Part shown: in pieces, positions 22,974-28,818 of the stretch | Layout of the letters: the number at the start of each line of letters is the position of its first letter | Numbering within the stretch: the stretch's first letter is position 1 | Origin: Actinomycetes bacterium | Lineage (GTDB): Bacteria > Actinomycetota > Acidimicrobiia > Acidimicrobiales > Microtrichaceae | Assembly (NCBI GenBank): GCA_023450775.1 | Contig: JAEXGP010000360.1 | Coordinates: forward strand, 1-28,818 | Length of the DNA stretch: 28,818 nt | Direction: 5' to 3' | Notes under the pieces: model-generated | What the model was told of the DNA's origin: nothing | Databases searched by the model: none | The model's input: only the letters and a program-made list of their open reading frames with translations | Program-made: the position numbers and the translations under genes

Positions 22974-23006
22974 GTTCACGGCTCGTTTACCCTTCGGTCA
23001 CCTGCA
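22974..23006 (+). promoter_or_regulatory. PHO-box-like triple direct repeat upstream of phoD
   Basis: Three adjoining 11-base units, GTTCACGGCTC, GTTTACCCTTC and GGTCACCTGCA, match the actinobacterial (Streptomyces) PHO-box unit G(G/T)TCAYYYR(G/C)G, best in the first seven positions. They occupy -48 to -16 relative to the phosphatase ATG. PhoP activates promoters by binding such repeats, so this predicts induction by phosphate starvation. The short distance to the ATG implies a short leader or a promoter overlapping the repeats. Confidence 0.6.
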
Positions 23007-23021
23007 GTTGGGGGTGTGGTG

Positions 23022-24593
23022 ATGCTGGGCCGACGGGAGTTCCTGGTCGCGGGCGGGACGGTGCTCGGCACCGCCGCCCTCGGAGCGGTGAGCGCGTGCT
23101 CACCACCGGTGGCGCCGGTCCCCGGCGTGTTCGGACTGGGGGTCGCCTCCGGGCTGCACTCTCCCAGCGAGGTCGTGCTGTGGACCCGCGTCGAGCTCGC
23201 GAACACACCGGTGTCGAGCGTCGAGTGGGACGTCGCCGACTCGCCCGCCTTCACCAACGTGGTCGCCACCGGCACCGCGCCCGTCAGCGCGGCCAGCGAC
23301 GGCTGCGTGAAGGTCCTCGTCGGCGGACTGGGGCCCGACGCGTCGTACTGGTTCCGGTTCCGAACCGGCGCCACCACGTCGCCCGTCGGCCGGGCGCGCA
23401 CGCTGCCCGCGGCGTCGGCGAGCCCGGCCTCGCTGCGACTGGCCTTCGCCGCGTGCCAGTCGTACGCGAGCGGCTTCTACGGCGCGTGGCGCGACATCGC
23501 GGCCAAGGACGTCGACGCCGTGCTGTTCCTCGGCGACTACATCTACGAGTCGTTCCCGATCCAGCTGCAGCGCCGCGTCCGCGACGAGTTCACCGAGGAC
23601 GCCGACACGCTCGAGCGCTACCGGGCCCGGTACCGGCTGTACCGCAGCGACCCCGACCTGCAGGCAGCGCACGCCGCCCACCCGTTCATCGTCACGTGGG
23701 ACGACCACGAGGTCGCGAACGACCACGACCGGGCGTTCCTCGCCGAGCACCCCGGGCGCGGCGCCGCCGCGCATCAGGCGTGGTTCGAGTACATGCCGGT
23801 GTGGCCGATCGACGGCAGCCGCATCCACCGCAACCTCCGCTGGGGCGACCTGGCCGACCTCTTCGTGCTCGACGCCCGCCAGTACCGCGACGAGCACCTG
23901 GGCACCTCGATCCTGGGCCTGCTCGGCACCTCGGTGCTGACCGGCGACCTGATGGCCGAGGGTCGCACCATGCTCGGCGCCGCGCAGCGCCAGTGGTTCC
24001 TCGACGGCCTCGACGCCGCACAGGCCGACGGCGTGCGGTGGAAGCTGGTCGGCAACCCGGTGATGATCGCCCCGATCCGCCTGGTCGACCTGGACACGCC
24101 CGAGATGCGTGCGCTCGACGCGTCGCTCCCCAAGCACGCAGGCCTCTACCTGGGCACCGACTCGTGGGACGGGTTCGGCTGGGAGCGGGACCTGGTGCTG
24201 TCGCACCTCCGCGACGCCGGCATCTCCGACGTGGCCTTCCTGACCGGCGACCAGCACACGTTCATGGCCGCGCCGCTCACCACCGACTTCGACGACCCGG
24301 ACGCGCCGACGGTCGCGTACGAGTACACGGGCGGGGCGATCTCATCGCCGCCCGGCGTGACCGAGGCGCTGCTGTCGGGCGGCCTGTCGACGTATCCGAC
24401 CCAGCCGCCGTTCGACCACATGGAGATCGTCGACAACGGCTACGGCCTGGTGGAGCTCACGCCCGACGCCATGACGGTCACGTTCCACCAGCTCGATCCG
24501 AGCGTGCCGTGGAACCTGCCCACCCCGGCGGTGCGGTTCGACACCACGCCGGGCGACCCCCGGCCGACGATCACCCACCTCTCGCCCGACTGA
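23022..24593 (+). CDS. phoD: PhoD-type alkaline phosphatase, Tat-exported lipoprotein
   Basis: A 523-residue PhoD/metallophosphatase. The N-terminus MLGRREFLVAGGTVLG is a twin-arginine signal (Arg4-Arg5), followed by a lipobox-like VSAC with Cys26, so the enzyme probably folds in the cytoplasm, crosses by Tat and is lipid-anchored. An N-terminal PhoD_N beta domain (about 35-128) precedes the catalytic domain. Its metal-site motifs are AFAACQSY (141-148), FLGDYIYES (169-177), WDDHEVAND (226-234), GNPVM (344-348) and TGDQHTFM (408-415). PhoD enzymes hydrolyse phosphomonoesters and diesters with Fe(III) and Ca(II). ATG 23022 is used; GTG codons at 23016 and 23019 are possible starts. PHO-box-like repeats lie directly upstream and a long hairpin directly follows. 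Confidence 0.92.
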   Translation: MLGRREFLVAGGTVLGTAALGAVSACSPPVAPVPGVFGLGVASGLHSPSEVVLWTRVELANTPVSSVEWDVADSPAFTNVVATGTAPVSAASDGCVKVLVGGLGPDASYWFRFRTGATTSPVGRARTLPAASASPASLRLAFAACQSYASGFYGAWRDIAAKDVDAVLFLGDYIYESFPIQLQRRVRDEFTEDADTLERYRARYRLYRSDPDLQAAHAAHPFIVTWDDHEVANDHDRAFLAEHPGRGAAAHQAWFEYMPVWPIDGSRIHRNLRWGDLADLFVLDARQYRDEHLGTSILGLLGTSVLTGDLMAEGRTMLGAAQRQWFLDGLDAAQADGVRWKLVGNPVMIAPIRLVDLDTPEMRALDASLPKHAGLYLGTDSWDGFGWERDLVLSHLRDAGISDVAFLTGDQHTFMAAPLTTDFDDPDAPTVAYEYTGGAISSPPGVTEALLSGGLSTYPTQPPFDHMEIVDNGYGLVELTPDAMTVTFHQLDPSVPWNLPTPAVRFDTTPGDPRPTITHLSPD

Positions 24594-24645
24594 CGTTCTG
24601 TTCCACCTGATCGACGCTGCGGCGTCGAAAAGGTGGAACAGAACG
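24594..24645. terminator. 52-base two-tier hairpin after phoD
   Basis: The perfect 15-bp arm CGTTCTGTTCCACCT (24594-24608) pairs with 24631-24645. A 2x2 internal loop and a second perfect arm TCGACGC/GCGTCGA (24611-24628) around TGCG follow. It begins at the base after the phoD stop codon. It is the most stable hairpin in the window; there is no T-tract. Confidence 0.8.
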
Positions 24646-24698
24646 AGGTCGGCCGGCGCCGCGTGTGACGGACGTCGGGTTGCGGGGTGGTCACTGCA

Positions 24699-24740
24699 CG
24701 TCTAAAACCTGACCATTCCGATCGGGTTTACCATCTAGAC
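24699..24740 (+). promoter_or_regulatory. AT-richer operator/promoter region before the sulfonate importer
   Basis: An unusually AT-rich block 39-80 bases upstream of the binding-protein start. It contains AAACC...GGTTT (24705-24709 and 24725-24729) around the perfect palindrome CCGATCGG (24718-24725), flanked by GTCTA (24699) and TAGAC (24736). A candidate promoter is CTGACC at 24709 and CATCTA at 24732, spacing 17. This layout suggests a repressor or activator site responding to sulfur supply; the regulator is unknown. Confidence 0.45.
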
Positions 24741-24778
24741 CCGAGTTTCCGACCACTGACATCCCGACAGGAGCACTC

Positions 24779-25876
24779 GTGTCCCCCCTCTCCCGGTCCC
24801 GCAGGTCGCGGGTCGCCCTCGCTGCACTCGCCGCCGCCCTGCTGGTGGTCGCGGCCGCCTGCTCCAACGACGCGTCCACGCGCGTGAAGTCCGACGACGG
24901 GCCGACCACCACCGCCGCCGCGGTGGTCACGCCGCCGTCGATCCCGCCGGGCACCACGCTGAGGATCGGCGACCAGCTGGAGTACCTCCAGACGATCCTG
25001 TCGGTGAGCGGCCAGGACAAGGACCTGCCCTACACGGTCGAGTACGCCAACTTCATCGGCGGCCCGCCGATGCTGCAGGCCTTCCAGGGCGGGGCGGTCG
25101 ACGCGGGCTTCGTCGCCAGCACGCCGCTGATCTTCGCCCAGGCCTCCGGCCAGGAGATCGCCGCCGTCGCCGGCTGGGCCCCCGAGCAGGGCCTGGGAGC
25201 GCTGATCAGCGCCGATCCGTCGATCAAGAGCTGGTCCGACATCAAGGGCAAGCGGGTCGCCTACCAGCGGGGGACCTCCGCCGAGGCCGCGGTCCTCACC
25301 GCCCTCGACGAGGAAGGCCTGTCGCTGTCCGACATCACCACCGTGGACGTGCCGATCACGCAGGTCGCCTCCACGATCAAGGGCGGCTCCGCCGACGCCG
25401 GCATCTCGACCGAGCCGCTGATCAGCGGTTTCGTCAAGGACACGCCGGGCGGCCACGTCGTGGAGAAGGCCAACGACATCACCGACCGCGGCGCCTTCCT
25501 GATCGCCAGCAAGGAGGCGCTCGACGACGACGCCCGCTCCGCGGCGATCGCGGACTACGTGACCCGGCTGGTCAAGGCGTACGGCTACCTCTCGCAGCAC
25601 AAGGAGCAGCTCGCCGAGTCGATCTTCGTCGGCCAGTACGGCCTGACCCCGGAACGGGCGCTCGAGCTGTCGAACAGCACCGGCGTCACCACGTTCCTCT
25701 CCCTCCCGGGCGACATCGCCGAGCCCCAGCAGCAGCTGGCCGACCGGTTCGTGGCCGCAGGGCAGATCCCGACCGAGATCGACACCGCCAAGGAGTTCGA
25801 CACCCGGTTCAACGAGCTCGTGCAGCAGACGGCGAAGGAGGCGGGCGTCGCATCCCAGGGAGGATCCGGCTCATGA
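24779..25876 (+). CDS. Sulfonate-type ABC substrate-binding lipoprotein (SsuA/TauA-like)
   Basis: A 365-residue extracellular solute-binding protein. The signal peptide ends in the lipobox AAAC with Cys28, so it is a lipoprotein. A Ser/Thr/Pro linker precedes the binding domain, whose landmarks are LRIGDQLEYLQTIL (about 61-74), FIGGPPMLQAFQGGAVDAGFVASTPLIFAQASG (92-124), IKGKRVAYQRGTSAEAAVLTALDEEGL (156-182) and GGSADAGISTEPLI (202-215). This matches the SsuA/TauA/NMT1-like family that delivers sulfonates, taurine or nitrate. The following dioxygenases favour a sulfonate or sulfate ester. It starts at GTG 24779 with CAGGAG upstream and overlaps the permease gene by four bases (ATGA). Confidence 0.9.
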   Translation: MSPLSRSRRSRVALAALAAALLVVAAACSNDASTRVKSDDGPTTTAAAVVTPPSIPPGTTLRIGDQLEYLQTILSVSGQDKDLPYTVEYANFIGGPPMLQAFQGGAVDAGFVASTPLIFAQASGQEIAAVAGWAPEQGLGALISADPSIKSWSDIKGKRVAYQRGTSAEAAVLTALDEEGLSLSDITTVDVPITQVASTIKGGSADAGISTEPLISGFVKDTPGGHVVEKANDITDRGAFLIASKEALDDDARSAAIADYVTRLVKAYGYLSQHKEQLAESIFVGQYGLTPERALELSNSTGVTTFLSLPGDIAEPQQQLADRFVAAGQIPTEIDTAKEFDTRFNELVQQTAKEAGVASQGGSGS

Positions 25877-26691
25877 GCACCGTCGAGCTCGTCTCCCTCC
25901 CCACGGCCCGCAGCGACGACGCGAGGCGGCGCTCGTGGCGCCTCCCTCGCGGACTGGAGCGCCTCATCGGCGTGGTGCTGCTGTTCGGGGTCTGGGAGCT
26001 CGCCTCCCAGCTCGGCTGGATCAGCACCGACATCCTCGCCGGCCCGTCCACGGTGTTGACCGCCGGCGTCGATCTGCTCCGCGACGGCACGCTGACCTCC
26101 GCGCTGTGGGCGTCGCTGCAGCGGGTCGTGTGGGGCATGGCGATCGGCATCCCGATCGGCACGCTCCTGGCGCTGACCGCCGGTCTCTGGCGCATCGGCG
26201 ACGACCTGGTCGACGCCAACGTCCAGATGCTGCGGTTCGTCCCGATCATCGCCCTCCAGCCGCTGCTCGTGCTGTGGCTGGGCGTCGGCGAGACCGTGAA
26301 GGTCTCGCTGATCGTGCTCGGCGTGGCGTTCCCCGTGTACGTCAACACGGTCACGGCGATCAAGAGCCTGGACCCCCGCTACCTGGAGCTCGCCGAGACG
26401 GTGGGCCTGTCGCGGTGGCAGCTCGTCCGGCGGGTGGTGCTGCCGGGCGCGCTGCCCGGGTTCCTGGTCGGCCTCCGCCTGGCGACGGCGATCGCCTGGC
26501 TGCTCCTGGTGTTCGCCGAGCAGATCAACGCCACGAGCGGCATCGGTTACCTGATGACCAGGGCGCAGGTGTTCAACCAGACCGACGTGATCGTGGTCGG
26601 GCTCGTCACCTACGCCGTGCTCGGCCTCATCTCGGACGCCGGCGTCCGGGCCCTCGAACGACGACTGCTGCGCTGGCAGCCGGGACGGTGA
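25873..26691 (+). CDS. Sulfonate-type ABC permease (SsuC/TauC-like)
   Basis: A 272-residue BPD-type permease with six predicted membrane helices. The cytoplasmic EAA-type loop ELAETVGLSRWQLVRRVVLPGALPGFLVGLR is near residues 175-205, and the N-terminal region ELASQLGWISTDILAGPSTVL is typical of SsuC. It pairs as a homodimer with the ATPase encoded next and receives substrate from the lipoprotein. The ATG at 25873 is inside the stop of the binding-protein gene, and its own stop adjoins the ATPase start, which gives a tightly coupled operon. Confidence 0.91.
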   Translation: MSTVELVSLPTARSDDARRRSWRLPRGLERLIGVVLLFGVWELASQLGWISTDILAGPSTVLTAGVDLLRDGTLTSALWASLQRVVWGMAIGIPIGTLLALTAGLWRIGDDLVDANVQMLRFVPIIALQPLLVLWLGVGETVKVSLIVLGVAFPVYVNTVTAIKSLDPRYLELAETVGLSRWQLVRRVVLPGALPGFLVGLRLATAIAWLLLVFAEQINATSGIGYLMTRAQVFNQTDVIVVGLVTYAVLGLISDAGVRALERRLLRWQPGR

Positions 26692-26696
26692 ACGAC

Positions 26697-27542
26697 ATGA
26701 CCCTGACAGACCCGACCCTCGACGGGGCCGCGCTCGACGGCGCCGTCCTCCCGAGTCCGCCCGCGGCGGCGACACCGGACGACGCCCTCACGCTCGCCGT
26801 CCGGGCCCACGACGTCCGGCGGGCCTTCGGCGACAGGGAGGTGCTCCACGGACTCGACGTCGAGATCGCTCCGGGCGAGTTCGTGGCCCTCCTGGGTCGC
26901 AGCGGTTCCGGCAAGAGCACGTTCCTGCGGGCGCTCGCCGGACTCGACGACCAGGTGACGGGGACCATCCAGGTGCCGCTCCGACGGTCGGTGGTGTTCC
27001 AGGACGCGCGCCTGCTGCCGTGGGCGAAGGTGCTCGACAACGTCGTGCTCGGCCTCGAGGACGGTGACGGCACCGAGGTGGGCATCGCCGCCGACGCCCG
27101 GGAACGGGGACGTCAGGCGCTGGGCGAGGTGGGGCTCGCCGACCATGCGGACGCCTGGCCCACGACGCTGTCGGGCGGCGAGGCCCAACGGGCCGCGCTG
27201 GCCCGGGCGCTCGTCCGCTCCCCCGACCTGCTGCTGCTCGACGAGCCGTTCGGTGCGCTCGACGCGCTCACCCGCATCCGCATGCACGTGCTCGTCCAGC
27301 AGCTCTGCGCCCGCTACCGGCCCGCGGTGCTGCTGGTGACCCACGACGTGGACGAGGCGATCCTCCTCGCCGACCGCGTGCTGGTCCTGACCGACGGCGC
27401 CATCTCGCTCGACGTGGCGGTCGAGGTCGCGGACCCCCGACTCCGTGGCGACCCCGCCTTCGTGACGCTGCGGTCGCGGCTGCTCGCCGAGCTCGGCGTC
27501 GACGAGACCGCCGAGGGCCACCACGAGGCAGCCCGGCACTGA
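26697..27542 (+). CDS. Sulfonate-type ABC ATPase (SsuB/TauB-like)
   Basis: A 281-residue importer ATPase. Walker A GRSGSGKST is at 67-75, the Q-loop FQDARLLPW at 101-109 (characteristic of SsuB/TauB), signature LSGGEAQR at 158-165, Walker B LLLLDEP at 178-184, D-loop GALD, and H-loop VTHDVDEA near 210. Residues 1-30 form a low-complexity tail that standard SsuB proteins lack or keep short. ATG 26697 is used; GTG 26688, which overlaps the permease stop (GTGA), is an equally plausible start and would follow the four-base overlap habit of this operon. Confidence 0.91.
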   Translation: MTLTDPTLDGAALDGAVLPSPPAAATPDDALTLAVRAHDVRRAFGDREVLHGLDVEIAPGEFVALLGRSGSGKSTFLRALAGLDDQVTGTIQVPLRRSVVFQDARLLPWAKVLDNVVLGLEDGDGTEVGIAADARERGRQALGEVGLADHADAWPTTLSGGEAQRAALARALVRSPDLLLLDEPFGALDALTRIRMHVLVQQLCARYRPAVLLVTHDVDEAILLADRVLVLTDGAISLDVAVEVADPRLRGDPAFVTLRSRLLAELGVDETAEGHHEAARH

Positions 27543-27605
27543 CGACCGCCCTGCCCTGCACCAACGACCGCCCTGTACCCGCACGACTGACCTGAACGGA
27601 GCACC

Positions 27606-28538
27606 ATGACCATCACCGAGACCCTCGATCCCGCCTCGACCCCACCGTCGGGAACGCCGGGGACCACCCAACTCCACGTCCGACCGCTCTCCGGCAACAT
27701 CGGCGCCGAGATCCTCGACCTCGACGTCCGCGACCTGAGCGACGAGGACGTCGCTGCCATCCGCCAGGTGTGGCTGGAGCGCAAGGTCGTGTTCTTCCCC
27801 GGCCAGCACCTGGACCCTGCGGAGCACGTCGCGTTCGCTGCCCGCTTCGGCGAGCCGACGGAGGGCCACCCCGTCGTCCCCGGGATCGACGGCACACCCG
27901 AGGTGTTCGAGATCGACTACACCGCGTCGAACGAGCTGTATGCCCAGTACGGCGACATCTCCACGCGGGACCGGGGCATCCACTGGCACACCGACGTCAC
28001 CTTCGTCCGCCGGCCGCCGCTCGGTTCGATCCTGCGGGCCGTCGTCGTGCCCCCGTCCGGCGGCGACACGCTGTTCTCCAACCAGGCCGCGGCCTTCGCC
28101 GCGCTGAGCCCGTCGCTGCAGGACTACCTCCGCACCTTGCGTGCCGTCCACGACGGCGTGAAGCAGTTCCAGCCGATCCTCGACCTGGTCGGCGAGGGTC
28201 GTTGGGAAGGCGAGGCGTTCACCGCGCTCGACCCCGTCGAGCACCCCGTGGTCACCGTGCACCCGGAGACGGGTGAGGAGATCCTCTTCGTGAACCCGGG
28301 CTTCACGTCCCACATCGTCGGCCTGACCGCCCGCGAGAGCGAGGTGCTGCTCGAGTTCCTGTACGACCACGCGGTCAAGCCCGACTTCACCGTCCGCTAC
28401 CACTGGACCGAGGGCACGATCGGCTTCTGGGACAACCGGGCGACGCAGCACTCGGTGGTCGGCGACTTCGGCGACCAGCACCGTGTGATCCAGCGGGTCA
28501 CGCTCCGCGGCAGCGAGCCCGTGGGGGTGGCCCGATGA
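27606..28538 (+). CDS. TauD/TfdA-family dioxygenase, sulfonate operon copy 1
   Basis: A 310-residue Fe(II)/2-oxoglutarate dioxygenase. Metal ligands are HxD in HWHTDVTF (His128, Asp130) and His282 in FWDNRATQHSV. The 2-oxoglutarate arginine lies in DQHRVIQR (293-297). VRPLSGNIGAEILDLD (25-40) and PPSGGDTLFSN (149-159) are hallmark TauD/AtsK segments. In this family oxygenation at the carbon next to the sulfonate or sulfate group releases sulfite or sulfate plus an aldehyde. Position 64 bases after the importer ATPase implies that it acts on the imported substrate. The ribosome site CGGAG precedes ATG 27606. It overlaps the next dioxygenase gene by four bases (ATGA). Confidence 0.93.
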   Translation: MTITETLDPASTPPSGTPGTTQLHVRPLSGNIGAEILDLDVRDLSDEDVAAIRQVWLERKVVFFPGQHLDPAEHVAFAARFGEPTEGHPVVPGIDGTPEVFEIDYTASNELYAQYGDISTRDRGIHWHTDVTFVRRPPLGSILRAVVVPPSGGDTLFSNQAAAFAALSPSLQDYLRTLRAVHDGVKQFQPILDLVGEGRWEGEAFTALDPVEHPVVTVHPETGEEILFVNPGFTSHIVGLTARESEVLLEFLYDHAVKPDFTVRYHWTEGTIGFWDNRATQHSVVGDFGDQHRVIQRVTLRGSEPVGVAR

Positions 28539-28818
28539 GCCCGGTCGTGACTCCCGAGACCGTCGACGCGCCGGCGCCGGTCGCGGCCGGCGTCGCCGCG
28601 GTGAACGAGCCGACGGTCCGGCCCCTCACCGGCAACACCGGTGCGGAGGTCGACGGCGTCGACCTGTCCCGGCCGCTCCCACCGGAGCACCAGGCCGTGA
28701 TCGCGGACGCGCTCGACCGGTGGAAGGTGCTCGCGTTCCGGGGCCAGCGGATCGGGCACCGCGAGCAGATCGCGTTCGCCCGCCAGTTCGGCGACCTCAC
28801 CTATGCGCACCCGTACGA
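28535..28818 (+). CDS. TauD/TfdA-family dioxygenase, sulfonate operon copy 2 (partial)
   Basis: The first 94 codons of a second TauD-like gene, cut by the window end. The visible part has VRPLTGNTGAEVDGVDLSRPL (28-48), WKVLAFRGQRIGHREQIAFARQFGDLT (63-89) and AHPY, all matching the N-terminal third of the family and parallel to the upstream paralogue. The iron ligands lie beyond the window. It starts at ATG 28535 inside the stop of the upstream gene (ATGA), so the two are co-translated. A 27-residue Ala/Val/Pro-rich N-terminal tail precedes the domain. Two adjacent dioxygenases may cover different sulfonates or sulfate esters. Confidence 0.88.
   Translation, partial: MSPVVTPETVDAPAPVAAGVAAVNEPTVRPLTGNTGAEVDGVDLSRPLPPEHQAVIADALDRWKVLAFRGQRIGHREQIAFARQFGDLTYAHPY

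Noticed and set aside
24699..24740. A McbR-type operator (TAGAC-N6-GTCTA)
   Set aside because: The half-sites GTCTA and TAGAC occur in the reverse order and 32 bases apart, so they do not match that motif.
27542..27575. ACGACCGCCCTG direct repeat between the ABC ATPase and TauD genes
   Set aside because: Two copies of a 12-mer in a C-rich spacer with no dyad or promoter context; probably a small local duplication with no assignable role.
1..28818. CRISPR arrays, tRNA or rRNA genes, insertion sequences, integrases, defence genes
   Set aside because: No regularly spaced repeats, no cloverleaf or rRNA-like segments noticed by eye, and no transposase, recombinase, Cas or restriction-type protein among the recognisable genes.

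Overview
The window is gene-dense, very GC-rich DNA (most wobble positions are G or C). It shows frequent GTG starts, ATGA/GTGA stop-start overlaps, many TetR regulators, an LLM flavoprotein family usually tied to F420, and an ECF sigma/DGPF pair. This fits a free-living, aerobic, high-GC actinobacterium; an Acidimicrobiia-like lineage is my guess from gene style only. No rRNA, tRNA, CRISPR, integrase or transposase is visible, and no gene-free stretch exceeds about 190 bases, so it reads as ordinary chromosome.

Layout. (1) 27-2943, minus strand: a tight operon of a metallo-beta-lactamase-fold hydrolase, a gentisate-dioxygenase-like bicupin and an EamA exporter. (2) 3005-4836: a VanX/DdpX-type M15 dipeptidase and a VanZ-RDD membrane protein converge on a shared hairpin. 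(3) 4902-6782: a cytochrome P450 and a TetR regulator behind a perfect 14-bp palindrome. (4) 6806-8511, minus: a TetR gene translationally coupled to a TauD-type dioxygenase, with a palindromic operator at the regulator's start. (5) 8523-10171, minus: a DGPF/YCII protein and an ECF42-like sigma factor, divergent from (6) 10336-12531: a two-gene ABC exporter and a DUF1269 protein. (7) 12593-14734: an FAD/NAD reductase and a sulfite-oxidase-like molybdoprotein on the minus strand, with a RibD/DHFR-like reductase on the plus strand between them. (8) 14870-16219: a small DUF7218/Rho_N-like protein and a lipoprotein with three fibronectin III domains. (9) 16271-20546, minus: acyl-CoA synthetase, DUF429 protein, topoisomerase IB and an SRPBCC protein. 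(10) 20639-24593: crotonase, LLM flavoprotein, GyrI-like protein and a Tat-exported PhoD phosphatase behind what looks like a PHO box. (11) 24779-28818: a sulfonate-type ABC importer (binding protein, permease, ATPase) followed by two tandem TauD-family dioxygenases, the second cut by the window edge.

Themes. The clearest pathway is organosulfur scavenging: the importer would bring in a sulfonate or sulfate ester and the dioxygenases would release sulfite or sulfate. A third TauD-like enzyme and a sulfite-oxidase-like protein lie elsewhere in the window. The phosphatase with its direct repeats points to phosphate scavenging. The synthetase, crotonase, LLM oxidoreductase and P450 suggest lipid, terpenoid or xenobiotic catabolism, but the genes are scattered and no pathway can be assigned.

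The most interesting non-coding signals are the PHO-box-like repeats before phoD, a recurrent family of long two-tier hairpins at gene ends, a pair of about 41-bp inverted repeats flanking the DUF429 gene, and a palindrome plus 12-bp tandem repeat between the sigma-factor operon and the ABC exporter. I see no convincing new defence or mobile system.
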